Positions 54,758 to 62,868 of a stretch of DNA of 64,000 nt are shown piece after piece (within the stretch, counting starts at the first letter, position 1; each line of letters begins with the position of its first letter). The notes under the pieces are model-generated. The model was not told where the DNA came from. It did not search any database and saw only the letters and a program-made list of their open reading frames with translations. The translations under genes and the position numbers were made by a program. The stretch is from Parvibaculum sp. (GTDB taxonomy: Bacteria > Pseudomonadota > Alphaproteobacteria > Parvibaculales > Parvibaculaceae), in contig JAEPQD010000001.1 of assembly GCA_017642695.1 (NCBI GenBank), positions 637,301-701,300 on the forward strand, given 5' to 3'.

Positions 54758-55399
54758 TCAAGCGACCGGAAAGCCCACCGCCGCTTCCAGTTCCTCAAGC
54801 GCCTGTTCCGGCGAGACGACCTTGATCGTCGTCATGCCGAGTGCACGTGCCGGCTTCAGGTTGATGCCGAGATCGTCGAGATAGACGCTTGCCGCAGGGG
54901 AAACGCCGAGCGCCTCGCAGGCCATCTCGTAGATGCGCGGATCGGGCTTGCGAATGCCGACCTTGGAACTCTCGATCACGTGGTCGAAAAGCCCCATCAC
55001 TTCCTGCACGGCCGCCGCCTTCTCGGCGCTGCGCGCCATGCCGGCGCCTTCGCCTGCCGACACGTTGTTGGTGATGCAGCCCACTTTCGCGCGTTCCTTG
55101 CAGCGTTTCAGCGCCGTCACCATTTCCGGCCGGATGTCGCCGGACAGAAGCTCGATGATGTCGCGGCCCGGAATGCGGTGTCCCTTCGCGTGCGATTCTT
55201 CTGCGAACAGCCGGTCGAAATCGTCGAGCGAACATTCGCTGCGCTCGAACAGCGCCCAGGCGTTGGTGTCGGGATTGGTCGCGTTGATGCCGCGAATGAA
55301 GTCCTTCGCGAGCCCCTTTTCCGCCTCGTAGCGGTTGAACGCCTCGAACGGGCTCGACGTCAGCACGCCGCCGAAATCCCAGATCACTGCCTCGACCAT
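54758..55399 (-). CDS. HAD-superfamily hydrolase (IA-like)
   Basis: A 213-residue HAD phosphatase-fold protein. Motif I is VIWDFGGVLTSS, motif II TNN, motif III KPDPRIYEMAC with Lys, and motif IV VYLDDLGIN. In motif I the second Asp of DxDx is Gly (DFG), as in the ACAD10/epoxide-hydrolase-N-domain group, so general acid catalysis must differ or be weak. Substrates of that group include phosphorylated hydroxy-fatty acids and similar compounds. It lies upstream of the second P450 on the same strand. Confidence 0.83.
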   Translation of the reverse strand: MVEAVIWDFGGVLTSSPFEAFNRYEAEKGLAKDFIRGINATNPDTNAWALFERSECSLDDFDRLFAEESHAKGHRIPGRDIIELLSGDIRPEMVTALKRCKERAKVGCITNNVSAGEGAGMARSAEKAAAVQEVMGLFDHVIESSKVGIRKPDPRIYEMACEALGVSPAASVYLDDLGINLKPARALGMTTIKVVSPEQALEELEAAVGFPVA

Positions 55400-55469
55400 G
55401 TATGTTCCTCGCCTTCAGAAGTTTCGTTTGGCGGGAACCTACACGCTCGAACGGCGAAGTTCTATCCGT

Positions 55470-56435
55470 TCACCGCGCCTTGACGAGGCAGTCCTGGCCG
55501 GCGGATTTGAGGCTCGTACAGGCGGTTTGCGCGGCCGCCTTGGTCTCGAAACCTGCCGCGCGGACGCGATAGAAGGTGCCCTTGTCGCCGAGATCGGCCT
55601 TCTCGACATCGAGGGCGTGGCCGCCGAGGATCGAGGGATGCTTCTTCTGCAGCGCTGCCCAGGCGGTCTTCGCCGCCCCTTCCTCGCGCAGCGCCATGAT
55701 CTGCACCACGTAAGCTCCGCCGCTCGCGGGCGTGGCCGCAGGGGCGGGGGCTGCCGGTTCCGCGGCCGCGGTCTCCTGTGGCGCCGGTGTTGTCTCTTCC
55801 GGTGCGGCGGGCGGCGCAATCGAGGTCGGCGCGTTTTCGCCGGCAGCGGGAACGTCGGCCGCGCTTGCAGGCGGCGCGCTTTCGGGCGTGCTGGCGGTTT
55901 CCGTTTCGCCCGGCACGGTCGCTTCGGGGCTCGCAGGCGCTTCCGCTTCGGTCCCGGGTGTCGTGTCGGCGGGCATTTCCGTCACAGGCGCGGTCGTGGG
56001 CGCTTCGGCGCGCTCGGCCGGGGGCGGTGCTTCTTCCGCCGCCGAAGTCACGTCCGGCGACACCGGGGCGACGCCCGAGCCGCCATCGTTCAGCGACAGG
56101 GCGACGATGACGCCGCCCAGAATGGCGATGCCGACAAAGGCGCCGGCAATCAGCCGCGTGCGTCCGCCGCCATCCTCGTCTTCCGGTGTGTAGATGATTT
56201 CGGGTTCGGGCGGGCTTGGCCGCTCTTCCTCGTCCGTTCCGTACATCTCAGGCCTCTCCGTGGCGGGGGCGGCATAAAGCCCCCGGGAAGGACCTTCATT
56301 TGCGCCGATTCCGCTCAGGTTCTCCTGCCGTCCGGGCGAGAGGGTCACGCGCGAAACCGGGTCCACCGAGGAAGGTCCGGCTTCACCCTTGCGCGCAAGC
56401 AGGTCGCTCGTCAATGAGGCAGGCTTCTTGTTCAT
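55470..56435 (-). CDS. SPOR-domain membrane protein
   Basis: A 321-residue bitopic protein. The cytoplasmic N-terminal part is about 93 aa, followed by one membrane helix (about 94-114) and a long Pro/Ala/Glu-rich periplasmic linker. A C-terminal SPOR domain (about 245-321) is present: YVVQIMALREEGAAKTAWAALQKKHP...FYRVRAAGFETKAAAQTACTSLKSAGQDCLV. SPOR domains bind denuded glycan strands at division septa. Its ATG overlaps the ParA-like stop by one base, so the two are made together, suggesting a link between a septal protein and a ParA-type ATPase. Confidence 0.87.
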   Translation of the reverse strand: MNKKPASLTSDLLARKGEAGPSSVDPVSRVTLSPGRQENLSGIGANEGPSRGLYAAPATERPEMYGTDEEERPSPPEPEIIYTPEDEDGGGRTRLIAGAFVGIAILGGVIVALSLNDGGSGVAPVSPDVTSAAEEAPPPAERAEAPTTAPVTEMPADTTPGTEAEAPASPEATVPGETETASTPESAPPASAADVPAAGENAPTSIAPPAAPEETTPAPQETAAAEPAAPAPAATPASGGAYVVQIMALREEGAAKTAWAALQKKHPSILGGHALDVEKADLGDKGTFYRVRAAGFETKAAAQTACTSLKSAGQDCLVKAR

Positions 56436-57130
56436 CAGGCGGCGCCTCGGAGAATACTGTCGGAAGCCTGGCTGGAGGCGAAGGAACCGGAGGCGAGCGG
56501 CGAGGTTTCGCGGCCCTGCAGCCGGTCGTCGAGGAAACGCCACAGCTCGGCGATTTCGTCGGGCGACTTGGTCGAGGAGCCGATTTCCATGACGGTCCGG
56601 CCATCGATCATGCTGGAGGCGAAATCGATTCGCTGGTGCAGGATCGAGGGGGCGACGGGGCCGTGGTGTGAGAGGGCGATAACGGCTTCCGTGGTGATGC
56701 GCGCCCGGGGAGCGGCCCCGTTGACGGCGAAAACCAGCGGCTTGCCGATTTCCTCGCAGAGCCGGACGGTGGCGCCGGCGGCGCGCAGGTCGTGCGGGCT
56801 CGGCCGGGTCGGGATCACGATCAGGTCCGCCTGGCCGATCACATGGCCGATGGTGGAGGTGATGGCGGGCGGCGTATCGACGATGACGAGGCGCACGCCC
56901 CCGTCCCTGAGCTTGTCGAGATCGGCCTCGAGCCCCTGGTCGGAGGCGCGCACGAAGAAGGGCCGTTCGGCCTCGCGCGCGTTCCACCACTGGGAAAGCG
57001 ACCCCTGCGGGTCCGTATCGATCAGGGCAACGGGCCCTGCGCCGCGGCGCTCCGCTTCCACGGCGATATGGCCGGCAAGCGTGGTTTTCCCGGAGCCACC
57101 CTTCTGGGACGCAAACGCGATGACATGCAT
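56435..57130 (-). CDS. ParA/MinD-family ATPase
   Basis: A 231-residue deviant-Walker ATPase. The N-terminal FASQKGGSGKTTLAGHIA has the signature Lys of ParA-type dimerising ATPases (KGGSGKTT at 9-16). The IDTDPQGSLSQWW and VIVDTPPAITSTIG segments complete the nucleotide site. No N-terminal helix-turn-helix and no parB are nearby, so it is an orphan or positioning ATPase rather than chromosome ParA. The C-terminal tail of about 25 residues is Ser/Ala-rich. It is first in an operon with the SPOR protein. Confidence 0.88.
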   Translation of the reverse strand: MHVIAFASQKGGSGKTTLAGHIAVEAERRGAGPVALIDTDPQGSLSQWWNAREAERPFFVRASDQGLEADLDKLRDGGVRLVIVDTPPAITSTIGHVIGQADLIVIPTRPSPHDLRAAGATVRLCEEIGKPLVFAVNGAAPRARITTEAVIALSHHGPVAPSILHQRIDFASSMIDGRTVMEIGSSTKSPDEIAELWRFLDDRLQGRETSPLASGSFASSQASDSILRGAA

Positions 57131-57352
57131 GGCTTATTCCCGATGACCGGCCGCCGGTTCAACTTCTTTGACTGCGGCCCCAAAAATTGACGCGTTTGCC
57201 GCGACCCGGGAATGAGCTTTCGCGCTCCCGCGACCCGCCAGCATGTGCGTGATCGAATATTCGAAAAGGCCGAATCAGCCCCGGCGCCGAGAGTAATGTG
57301 TGACCCATTCTGGCTCAACATGTGGCGGCGAAAAATGCGCATGCCACCATAA

Positions 57353-57374
57353 AATGTGTTGGCAGCGACACATT
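57353..57374. repeat. Inverted repeat in the bioA-parA gap
   Basis: AATGTGT (57353-57359) and ACACATT (57368-57374) are perfect arms separated by 8 bases. It lies just after the bioA stop and upstream of the ParA-like gene within a 254-base gap; it could be a weak bioA terminator or a regulatory site. No promoter is clear in the rest of the gap. Confidence 0.4.
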
Positions 57375-57384
57375 GTGGATCGGG

Positions 57385-58683
57385 TCAGCCCGCTGCTTCT
57401 GCCGTCACTTTCAGCATCGCGCTTGTCAGACGGGCAAGGTCTGCAGCCTCGATGACGAGCGGCGGCGTCGTGTAGACGATATTGCCGAAGGGCCGGATCC
57501 ACACGCCCTCCTCGACAAAGCGCCGCTTCATCGCGTCGAGATCGCCCATCCGGGCAAGCTCGATGACGCCGATCGCGCCCTTGACCCGCACATCCTTCAC
57601 GCCGGGGAGCTTGCGCGCCGGTTCCAGTTCCTCCGCGAGCTGCTTCGAGATCGCCTTGACCTGCTCGAGCCGGGGTTCCGTCTCGAAAAGGTCGAGCGAG
57701 GCGTTCGCCGCCGCGCAGGCGAGCGGGTTCCCGGTATAGGTCGGCCCGTGCATCAGCGCCTTGCCGGCCTCCTCGCCGAGAAAGGCCTCGTAGACGCGCG
57801 CGGTGGCAACCGTCGCGGCGAGCGCCATGGTGCCGCCGGTGAGTGCCTTCGACAGCGTCACGATGTCGGGCACGATCCCTGCCTGCTCGCAGGCGAACAT
57901 GCTGCCCGTGCGGCCGAAGCCGGTGAAGATTTCGTCGAGGATCAGCAGAACACCGTGCCTGTCGCAAAGCGCGCGCAGCGTCTTCAGCGTTTCCGGCGAA
58001 TGGAAGCGCATCCCGCCCGCGCCCTGCACCAGCGGTTCGGTAACGACCGCCGCCACTTCATGGGCGTGGTCCCGCAGGAAAGCATCGAGCGCGGCTTCCT
58101 TCTCTTCCGTTTCCGGCAGCTCGCAGATGAACTGTTCGGCGATCGCGCCCTTGAAGAGCGTGTGCATGCCCTCGTCGGGGTCGCAGACCGACATGGTGGC
58201 GAGCGTGTCGCCGTGATAGCCGCCCTTGAAGCTGACGAAGCGGGTGCGGCCCTTTTGGCCGTTGTTGATCCAGTACTGCACCGCGATCTTCATCGCGATC
58301 TCGACCGAGACCGATCCCGACTCCGAAAAGAACACATGGCCGAGATCGCCCGGCAGCTTTTCGGAAAGCCGCGTCGCGAGCCGGCAGGCAGGCTCATGCG
58401 CGAGCCCGCCCAGCATCACATGCGGCATCTTTGCGAGCTGCGCGGTGACGGCTTCGCGAATATGCGGATGGTTGTAGCCATGCGCCGCCGTCCACCAGGA
58501 CGAAATCCCGTCCACGAGTTCGCGCCCGTCCGCGAGCGTGAGCCGCACGCCGTCGCTCTTCACCACCGGCAGCGCCATCGGCGTCGTCTGCATCTGCGTA
58601 TAGGGGAGCCACAGATGCGGCGCGCCTTCCGCGAGCCACGCGGGCGGATCGTTGATCAGCGGATTGGGCGGCGGAACGGACAT
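57385..58683 (-). CDS. bioA: Adenosylmethionine-8-amino-7-oxononanoate aminotransferase
   Basis: A 432-residue class III PLP aminotransferase converting KAPA to DAPA in biotin synthesis, with S-adenosylmethionine as amino donor. Marks are the SSWWTAAHGYNHPHI substrate region, the PLP Asp in LILDEIFTGFGRTG, and the PLP Lys in TLSKALTGG. The ATG at 58683 is chosen by family length. It is unlinked by a few kilobases from bioB and bioF. I saw no BioR-type TTATMKATAA box upstream. Confidence 0.94.
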   Translation of the reverse strand: MSVPPPNPLINDPPAWLAEGAPHLWLPYTQMQTTPMALPVVKSDGVRLTLADGRELVDGISSWWTAAHGYNHPHIREAVTAQLAKMPHVMLGGLAHEPACRLATRLSEKLPGDLGHVFFSESGSVSVEIAMKIAVQYWINNGQKGRTRFVSFKGGYHGDTLATMSVCDPDEGMHTLFKGAIAEQFICELPETEEKEAALDAFLRDHAHEVAAVVTEPLVQGAGGMRFHSPETLKTLRALCDRHGVLLILDEIFTGFGRTGSMFACEQAGIVPDIVTLSKALTGGTMALAATVATARVYEAFLGEEAGKALMHGPTYTGNPLACAAANASLDLFETEPRLEQVKAISKQLAEELEPARKLPGVKDVRVKGAIGVIELARMGDLDAMKRRFVEEGVWIRPFGNIVYTTPPLVIEAADLARLTSAMLKVTAEAAG

Positions 58684-58936
58684 GTGCAGCACCTTTCTTC
58701 TGGTTGCCCGCATATAGGCGGATTTTGCCCGCTCATGGCAAGGGCGCAACAGTCGGATCCTTGGCAAGGGGGCGCCGAAGCGTTAGATATGCCGCCCGGT
58801 GCCGCGAAGGGTGCCGCCGTCCGAGAAAGAGGAACTCACCTTCGCCCGATGTGCTGAGACGACGCCTCGCGTTCGCATCGCCTTCATTGTTTGCCGTCGC
58901 TTCGGACCGACGACAGTCAAACAACAGGAGGATTCC

Positions 58937-59530
58937 GTGCGAACGGACCCATCTTCACAAAAACCCATCGACGCGCTCGCCGAATACAAGGTGAGGGCAA
59001 GCAAGCTCCTCAAGGATTTCGCGAGCACCGACAAGCGCCGCGCGTTTCACGCCGCGCATCGCCTCGCCGCGCTCTGGCCGGAAGCCGATGCGAAGTCGCT
59101 GCTCGCCGATCCGTCCCGCATCCAGCGCAAGCACGCGCTCGCCGTCATCGCGCGCGAGATGGGCTTTCGCGACTGGCGGCACCTGACGGAAGAAGCGCAT
59201 GTCGAGCTTCCCGCCTTCGACACGACGCGGCTCTTCCCGGGCAGCGCGAGCTTCTATCTGAATGCCTGGTTCGCAACCTATGAGGAGGCGCGGGAGGCGC
59301 TCGGCTCCCGCAAGGACCGCTTCCTCTTTCCCTATCGCCACCAGTTCGTCGTCTGCGAGGGCGGGCTTCTCGCGAGCCTCGGCATCGACGTGAAGGATCC
59401 GGACTGGCAGGCGATCGGCCGTGACTGGGCAAAGCCGCTCGATGCGGCGGCGCATTACCGCCTGAACCAGAAACTCGCGCGCATCGTGCCGCCGCTGCCC
59501 GAGCGGCGGCGTCCCGGAAGGAGCGGGTGA
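58937..59530 (+). CDS. Protein of unknown function, 197 aa
   Basis: It starts at a GTG with an excellent AGGAGG 5 bases upstream. The N-terminal 90 residues are helical and basic, including AEYKVRASKLLKDFASTDKRRAFHAAHRLA and KHALAVIAREMGFRDWRHLTEEA. That pattern resembles a domain found in small proteins paired with GIY-YIG or toxin-like genes. The C-terminal half (FLFPYRHQFVVCEGGLLASLGIDVKDPDW) is compact and globular, with no motif I can name. The stop TGA overlaps the ATG of the GIY-YIG gene by one base, so the two are translationally coupled. Confidence 0.7.
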   Translation: MRTDPSSQKPIDALAEYKVRASKLLKDFASTDKRRAFHAAHRLAALWPEADAKSLLADPSRIQRKHALAVIAREMGFRDWRHLTEEAHVELPAFDTTRLFPGSASFYLNAWFATYEEAREALGSRKDRFLFPYRHQFVVCEGGLLASLGIDVKDPDWQAIGRDWAKPLDAAAHYRLNQKLARIVPPLPERRRPGRSG

Positions 59531-59874
59531 TGGACAAGTCCCGCAGGCGCCAGATCGTCAAGGACTACAAGGAGCGCGAGGTGGCGCGCGGCATCTTTGC
59601 CGTGCGCTGCCTTGCGAGCGGCGAAGTATGGCTTGGTGTCGGGCGCAGCCTCGACAACATGCGGAACGGCATCTGGTTCACGCTCCGCCTCGGCACGCAT
59701 CCTTGCGTGACCCTGCAGGCCGCGTGGAACGCGCATGGCGAGGAGAGCTTCGTCTATGAAGTCGTGGAAGAAGTCGATGCGAAGGACATGACGCCTTGGA
59801 TGCTGCAATCGCTCCTCAAGGAGCGTTTGCAGCACTGGCAGGCGGAATGGGGCGCGGAAGCGATCCGCACCTGA
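59530..59874 (+). CDS. GIY-YIG nuclease-fold small protein
   Basis: A 114-residue protein. The segment ARGIFAVRCLASGEVWLGVGRSLDNMRNGIWFTLRLG corresponds to the GIY...YIG motif region in degenerate form (GIF, WLG), with the Arg of the catalytic helix. AAWNAHGEESFVYEVVEEV supplies the acidic residue. This is a known chromosomal family of stand-alone GIY-YIG proteins with unclear function; activity is uncertain because the motif tyrosines are altered. It is coupled to the upstream unknown gene. Confidence 0.75.
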   Translation: MDKSRRRQIVKDYKEREVARGIFAVRCLASGEVWLGVGRSLDNMRNGIWFTLRLGTHPCVTLQAAWNAHGEESFVYEVVEEVDAKDMTPWMLQSLLKERLQHWQAEWGAEAIRT

Positions 59875-59880
59875 TCGGGA

Positions 59881-60930
59881 TTATTTCTCCGACGGGCAGC
59901 TATGCGCGGGCATCGGTTCGATACCGAGCTTCGCGAAGAGCTTGCGGTCCTTGTCCTCTTCCGGGTTCTTCGCGGTCAGCAGCTTGTCGCCGACGAAGAC
60001 CGAGTTCGCGCCCGCCATGAAGCAGAGCGCCTGGTGCTCTTCCGACATGAGCTCGCGGCCGGCCGCGATCCGCACCACCGATTTCGGCATCGCGATGCGC
60101 GCCACCGCGATCATGCGCACGAAGTCGAGCGGATCGACCTTCTCGCTGCGGCCGAGCGGCGTGCCTTCCATCGGCATCAGCATGTTGATCGGCACGCTTT
60201 GCGGATGTTCGGGCAGGTTCGCCAGCGTCATCAGCATGCCGATGCGGTCGTCCGCGCTTTCGCCCATGCCGACGATGCCGCCCGAGCAGACATTGATGCC
60301 CGCATTGCGCACGCGTTCCAGCGTGTCGAGGCGGTCCTGATAGGTCCGTGTGCTGATGACGTTCGGATAATATTCTTCCGACGTGTCGACATTGTGGTTG
60401 TAGTAGTCGAGGCCGGTCTGCGCGAGGCGGTGGACCTGCTGGCCGGAAAGCATGCCGAGCGTCATGCAGGTTTCCATGCCCATTTCCTTCACGCCCTCGA
60501 TCATGGCGCAGACCATGTCCATGTCGCGGTCCTTGGGCTCGCGCCAGGCGGCGCCCATGCAGTAGCGGGTCGCGCCCGCTTCCTTCGCCTTGCGCGCTTC
60601 CGCGAGCACCTTTTCCACTTCCATCAGCTTCGAGGCCTTGAGGCCCGTCTCGAACTTCGCGCTCTGCGCGCAGTAACCGCAATCCTCGGGGCAGCCGCCG
60701 GTCTTGATCGAGAGCAGCGTCGACATCTGCACCTGGTTCGCCTTGAACCAGCGGCGATGGACGAGCTGCGCCTCGAACAGGAGGTCGTTGAAGGGCAGGT
60801 CGAAAAGCGCCTGCAGTTCCGCGCGCGTCCAGTCGTGGCGCGTCTCGTCCGGATTGGTGCGCCGGGTAACGCCGGATTGCGGGTCCGATTGCGGATTCTG
60901 GGACTCTTCGATGCGGGTCTGGATGGTCAT
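59881..60930 (-). CDS. bioB: Biotin synthase
   Basis: A 349-residue radical-SAM enzyme inserting sulfur into dethiobiotin. The [4Fe-4S] ligands are C80, C84 and C87 (CPEDCGYC). The [2Fe-2S] cluster region includes conserved Cys in [10 protein letters not shown] and [10 protein letters not shown], Cys in [15 protein letters not shown], and Arg in [10 protein letters not shown]. The N-terminus carries a polar extension of about 30 residues. ATG 60930 lies in a region without a strong Shine-Dalgarno. It converges with the GIY-YIG gene (6-base gap). Confidence 0.96.
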   Translation of the reverse strand: MTIQTRIEESQNPQSDPQSGVTRRTNPDETRHDWTRAELQALFDLPFNDLLFEAQLVHRRWFKANQVQMSTLLSIKTGGCPEDCGYCAQSAKFETGLKASKLMEVEKVLAEARKAKEAGATRYCMGAAWREPKDRDMDMVCAMIEGVKEMGMETCMTLGMLSGQQVHRLAQTGLDYYNHNVDTSEEYYPNVISTRTYQDRLDTLERVRNAGINVCSGGIVGMGESADDRIGMLMTLANLPEHPQSVPINMLMPMEGTPLGRSEKVDPLDFVRMIAVARIAMPKSVVRIAAGRELMSEEHQALCFMAGANSVFVGDKLLTAKNPEEDKDRKLFAKLGIEPMPAHSCPSEK

Positions 60931-61030
60931 GGCCGCCACTTCTCTGGCTGGATAAGGTCGGAATGTTCCGGGCAGCATAGGCGGCCTGAGCCCCAATGCA
61001 ACAATTCGGACGGGCGGGGAGGGCTCTCCC

Positions 61031-61696
61031 CTAATCATCACCCCAACGCCTGAGCAACGCGCCCTGGACCTTGAGAAGGCGGTCCACAAGCGCCCGGTTT
61101 CCCGCCGTTTCCGCCTGACGCAGCGCCAGCGCGACGTCGAACAGCGTCTCGCGCTCCTCCGCGCCCCGCACAAGGCTGCGGACCCAGCCGACGGCCGCCC
61201 GCCGCTCGCCCTTCGTCACCGGCGCCACGCGGTGGAGCGTCGTCGAGGGATAGAGCACGAGCGAGCCCGCCGGGAGCTTCACGAAGCGCTCGCCCGCCGG
61301 TTCCTCGACGATCAGCTCGCCGCCCTCGTAAGCGTCGGGCTCGGCGAGGAACAGCGTGAAGGAGAGATCGACCCTGATCCCGTCCATGAAGGCGTCGTCC
61401 GAATGAAGCCCGTATTCCATGCCTTCCGTATAGCGGGACAGGAGGATGCGGATGAAGTTCCGCGGCCGCGCCGCCGCCCGGAAAACCTCGTTCTTCGTCA
61501 GCCGCTTCTCGACCAGTTCCGTGAAGTCGGCGGCGAGCCCCGTTCGCTTCGCCTGCTCGTTCTTCTTCACGGATTTCGCGATCCGGCCCGCCGTGCGCGC
61601 GCCGTCCTCGAAGCCGTCCTTCTGCTTGAAGACCGTCTCCGCCAGGCGCAGCTCGGAAGCGGTCAGAACATCGGCGATCTGGATAAACAACGTCAT
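61031..61696 (-). CDS. PiuC-type Fe(II)/2-oxoglutarate-dependent dioxygenase (PKHD hydroxylase)
   Basis: A 221-residue protein of the PiuC/YbiX family. The iron triad is H98 and D100 (YGLHSDD) and H155 (TTLHRV), with 2-oxoglutarate-binding Arg in RRAAVGW. These proteins are typically iron-starvation-induced and located with TonB siderophore receptors. The start ATG 61696 is preferred over 61714 from family length. A Fur-like palindrome lies 14 bases upstream of the ATG. Confidence 0.9.
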   Translation of the reverse strand: MTLFIQIADVLTASELRLAETVFKQKDGFEDGARTAGRIAKSVKKNEQAKRTGLAADFTELVEKRLTKNEVFRAAARPRNFIRILLSRYTEGMEYGLHSDDAFMDGIRVDLSFTLFLAEPDAYEGGELIVEEPAGERFVKLPAGSLVLYPSTTLHRVAPVTKGERRAAVGWVRSLVRGAEERETLFDVALALRQAETAGNRALVDRLLKVQGALLRRWGDD

Positions 61697-61709
61697 GAAT
61701 CCGTGATAA

Positions 61710-61724
61710 TGCAAAGCGTTTGCA
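61710..61724. promoter_or_regulatory. Fur/Mur-like palindrome
   Basis: TGCAAA-GCG-TTTGCA is a perfect 15-base interrupted palindrome between the PiuC-type gene and the divergent Glu/Gly-rich protein gene. The arms resemble the alphaproteobacterial Fur/Mur consensus, as I recall it (TGCAAAT...TTTGCA-like). Iron or manganese control of one or both genes is inferred. Confidence 0.5.
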
Positions 61725-61832
61725 AACTAATCCGCCGCGCGGTAAAGGTCGAGGCCAGTATTGAAAGCAAGTATCGGTGCCACCGGCCGCCACCGCTACA
61801 GAAACACGCCGAAAAAGCCCAAGGGAGCCATC

Positions 61833-62738
61833 ATGAAATACCGGACCAAACTCTGGACCAGCATCAGCGCTGCCGCCTTGATCGCGGCCTCGGGCGCGGT
61901 TGCCGGCGTGGCGTCGTCCTCCACGGCCGACGGTGCGCAGCATGCCGGCATGCCGCAGGGCAAGGCGGATTCGGGCAGCTTCCTGATGGCCGCTGCCGGT
62001 GAGGGCGAAGGAGAAGGTGGCGAAGGCGGAGAAGCCGGCGAAGGCGGCGAAGGCGGTGAGGGCGGCGAGGGCGGCGAGCGGGGCGTGGACCCGGCCGAGG
62101 CCGCGAAGGACCCTGTCGCCTATCTTTCCGCGCTCGATGTCATCCGCGCCCATTATCTCGCGGGCGAGGCGATGCTCGAGGTCGAGGGCGGCCGTCAGGC
62201 GGGTGGCGAGATGTTCGCCCACCCGATTTCCGAGGTCTATATCGACCTTGAGCCCGTCTTCGAGGAGCGGGGCGCGCCTCTCTTCCTCGACGAGATGACG
62301 GAAGCCGTCGATCTTGCGCTCGGCGATGCGCCGGCCGGCGAGGTGAAGGCCGCGGCCGCCAGGGTCTATGCCGCGATCGACGCCGCCGAGGAAACGGCGC
62401 CCCCGAGCGACAGGAGCGAGGACGCCATCGAGGCCGCCCTCATGGCCGACATGTTCGACCGCGCCGCGAAGCAATACGACACGGCCATGGGCCCGGCAGG
62501 CACCGAGGAAGCCTGGATCGACGGCTACGGCTTCTGGAAGGTCGCCGAAAAGCGTGCGGCGCACCTGAAGCCGCAGCTCGGCGAGGAACATGCCAGCCTC
62601 GCGGAAGAGATCGCCACGGCGGAAGAGCTTTTCGCCAATGCCTATGCGAGCGTCGCGAAGCCGGAGGAAGCGCCGGTCGAAACCGGCACGCTGCTGGCGG
62701 CGAGCTCGCGCATCTCCTTGAAAACAGGCAGCTTTTAA
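61833..62738 (+). CDS. Exported Glu/Gly-rich protein of unknown function
   Basis: A 301-residue protein. A signal-like hydrophobic stretch (about 9-30) suggests export. Residues 56-84 form a GGE/GEG tandem-repeat stretch, very acidic, encoded by 9-base repeats. The rest (90-295) is helical and Ala/Glu-rich: YLSALDVIRAHYLAGEAMLEVEGG, AKQYDTAMGPAGTEEAWIDGYGFWKVAEKR. No named domain is recognised. The acidic segment could bind metal ions, in keeping with the divergent PiuC gene and the Fur-like site. AAGGGAG supports ATG 61833. Confidence 0.65.
   Translation: MKYRTKLWTSISAAALIAASGAVAGVASSSTADGAQHAGMPQGKADSGSFLMAAAGEGEGEGGEGGEAGEGGEGGEGGEGGERGVDPAEAAKDPVAYLSALDVIRAHYLAGEAMLEVEGGRQAGGEMFAHPISEVYIDLEPVFEERGAPLFLDEMTEAVDLALGDAPAGEVKAAAARVYAAIDAAEETAPPSDRSEDAIEAALMADMFDRAAKQYDTAMGPAGTEEAWIDGYGFWKVAEKRAAHLKPQLGEEHASLAEEIATAEELFANAYASVAKPEEAPVETGTLLAASSRISLKTGSF
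61998..62082 (+). repeat. 9-base tandem repeat coding for Gly-Gly-Glu
   Basis: Successive GGCGAAGGC/GGCGAGGGC-type units encode the GEG/GGE run of the exported protein. This type of repeat can expand or contract by slippage without changing frame. Confidence 0.7.
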
Positions 62739-62742
62739 GGAG

Positions 62743-62787
62743 CGTTTCCCGGCAATGCGGAAGCCGGTTCGGCGTCCGGAAACGCGC
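62743..62787. repeat. Interrupted hairpin between the Glu/Gly-rich gene and bioF
   Basis: GCGTTTCC and GGAAACGC arms (about 62743-62750 and 62779-62787) enclose a GC-rich loop. It may end the upstream transcript; there is no T-run. Confidence 0.4.
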
Positions 62788-62868
62788 CCGGACCGGGAGC
62801 CGGTTGACGAAAAGGCTTGCGTGGGGAACCCCGCGCGGCCCATACCTCCTCGCCGAGAGGAGCGAAGG

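Noticed and set aside
57131-58936. BioR or BirA operator near bioA
   Set aside because: No TTATMKATAA or BirA-like TTGTAAACC inverted repeat was found upstream of bioA or bioB.
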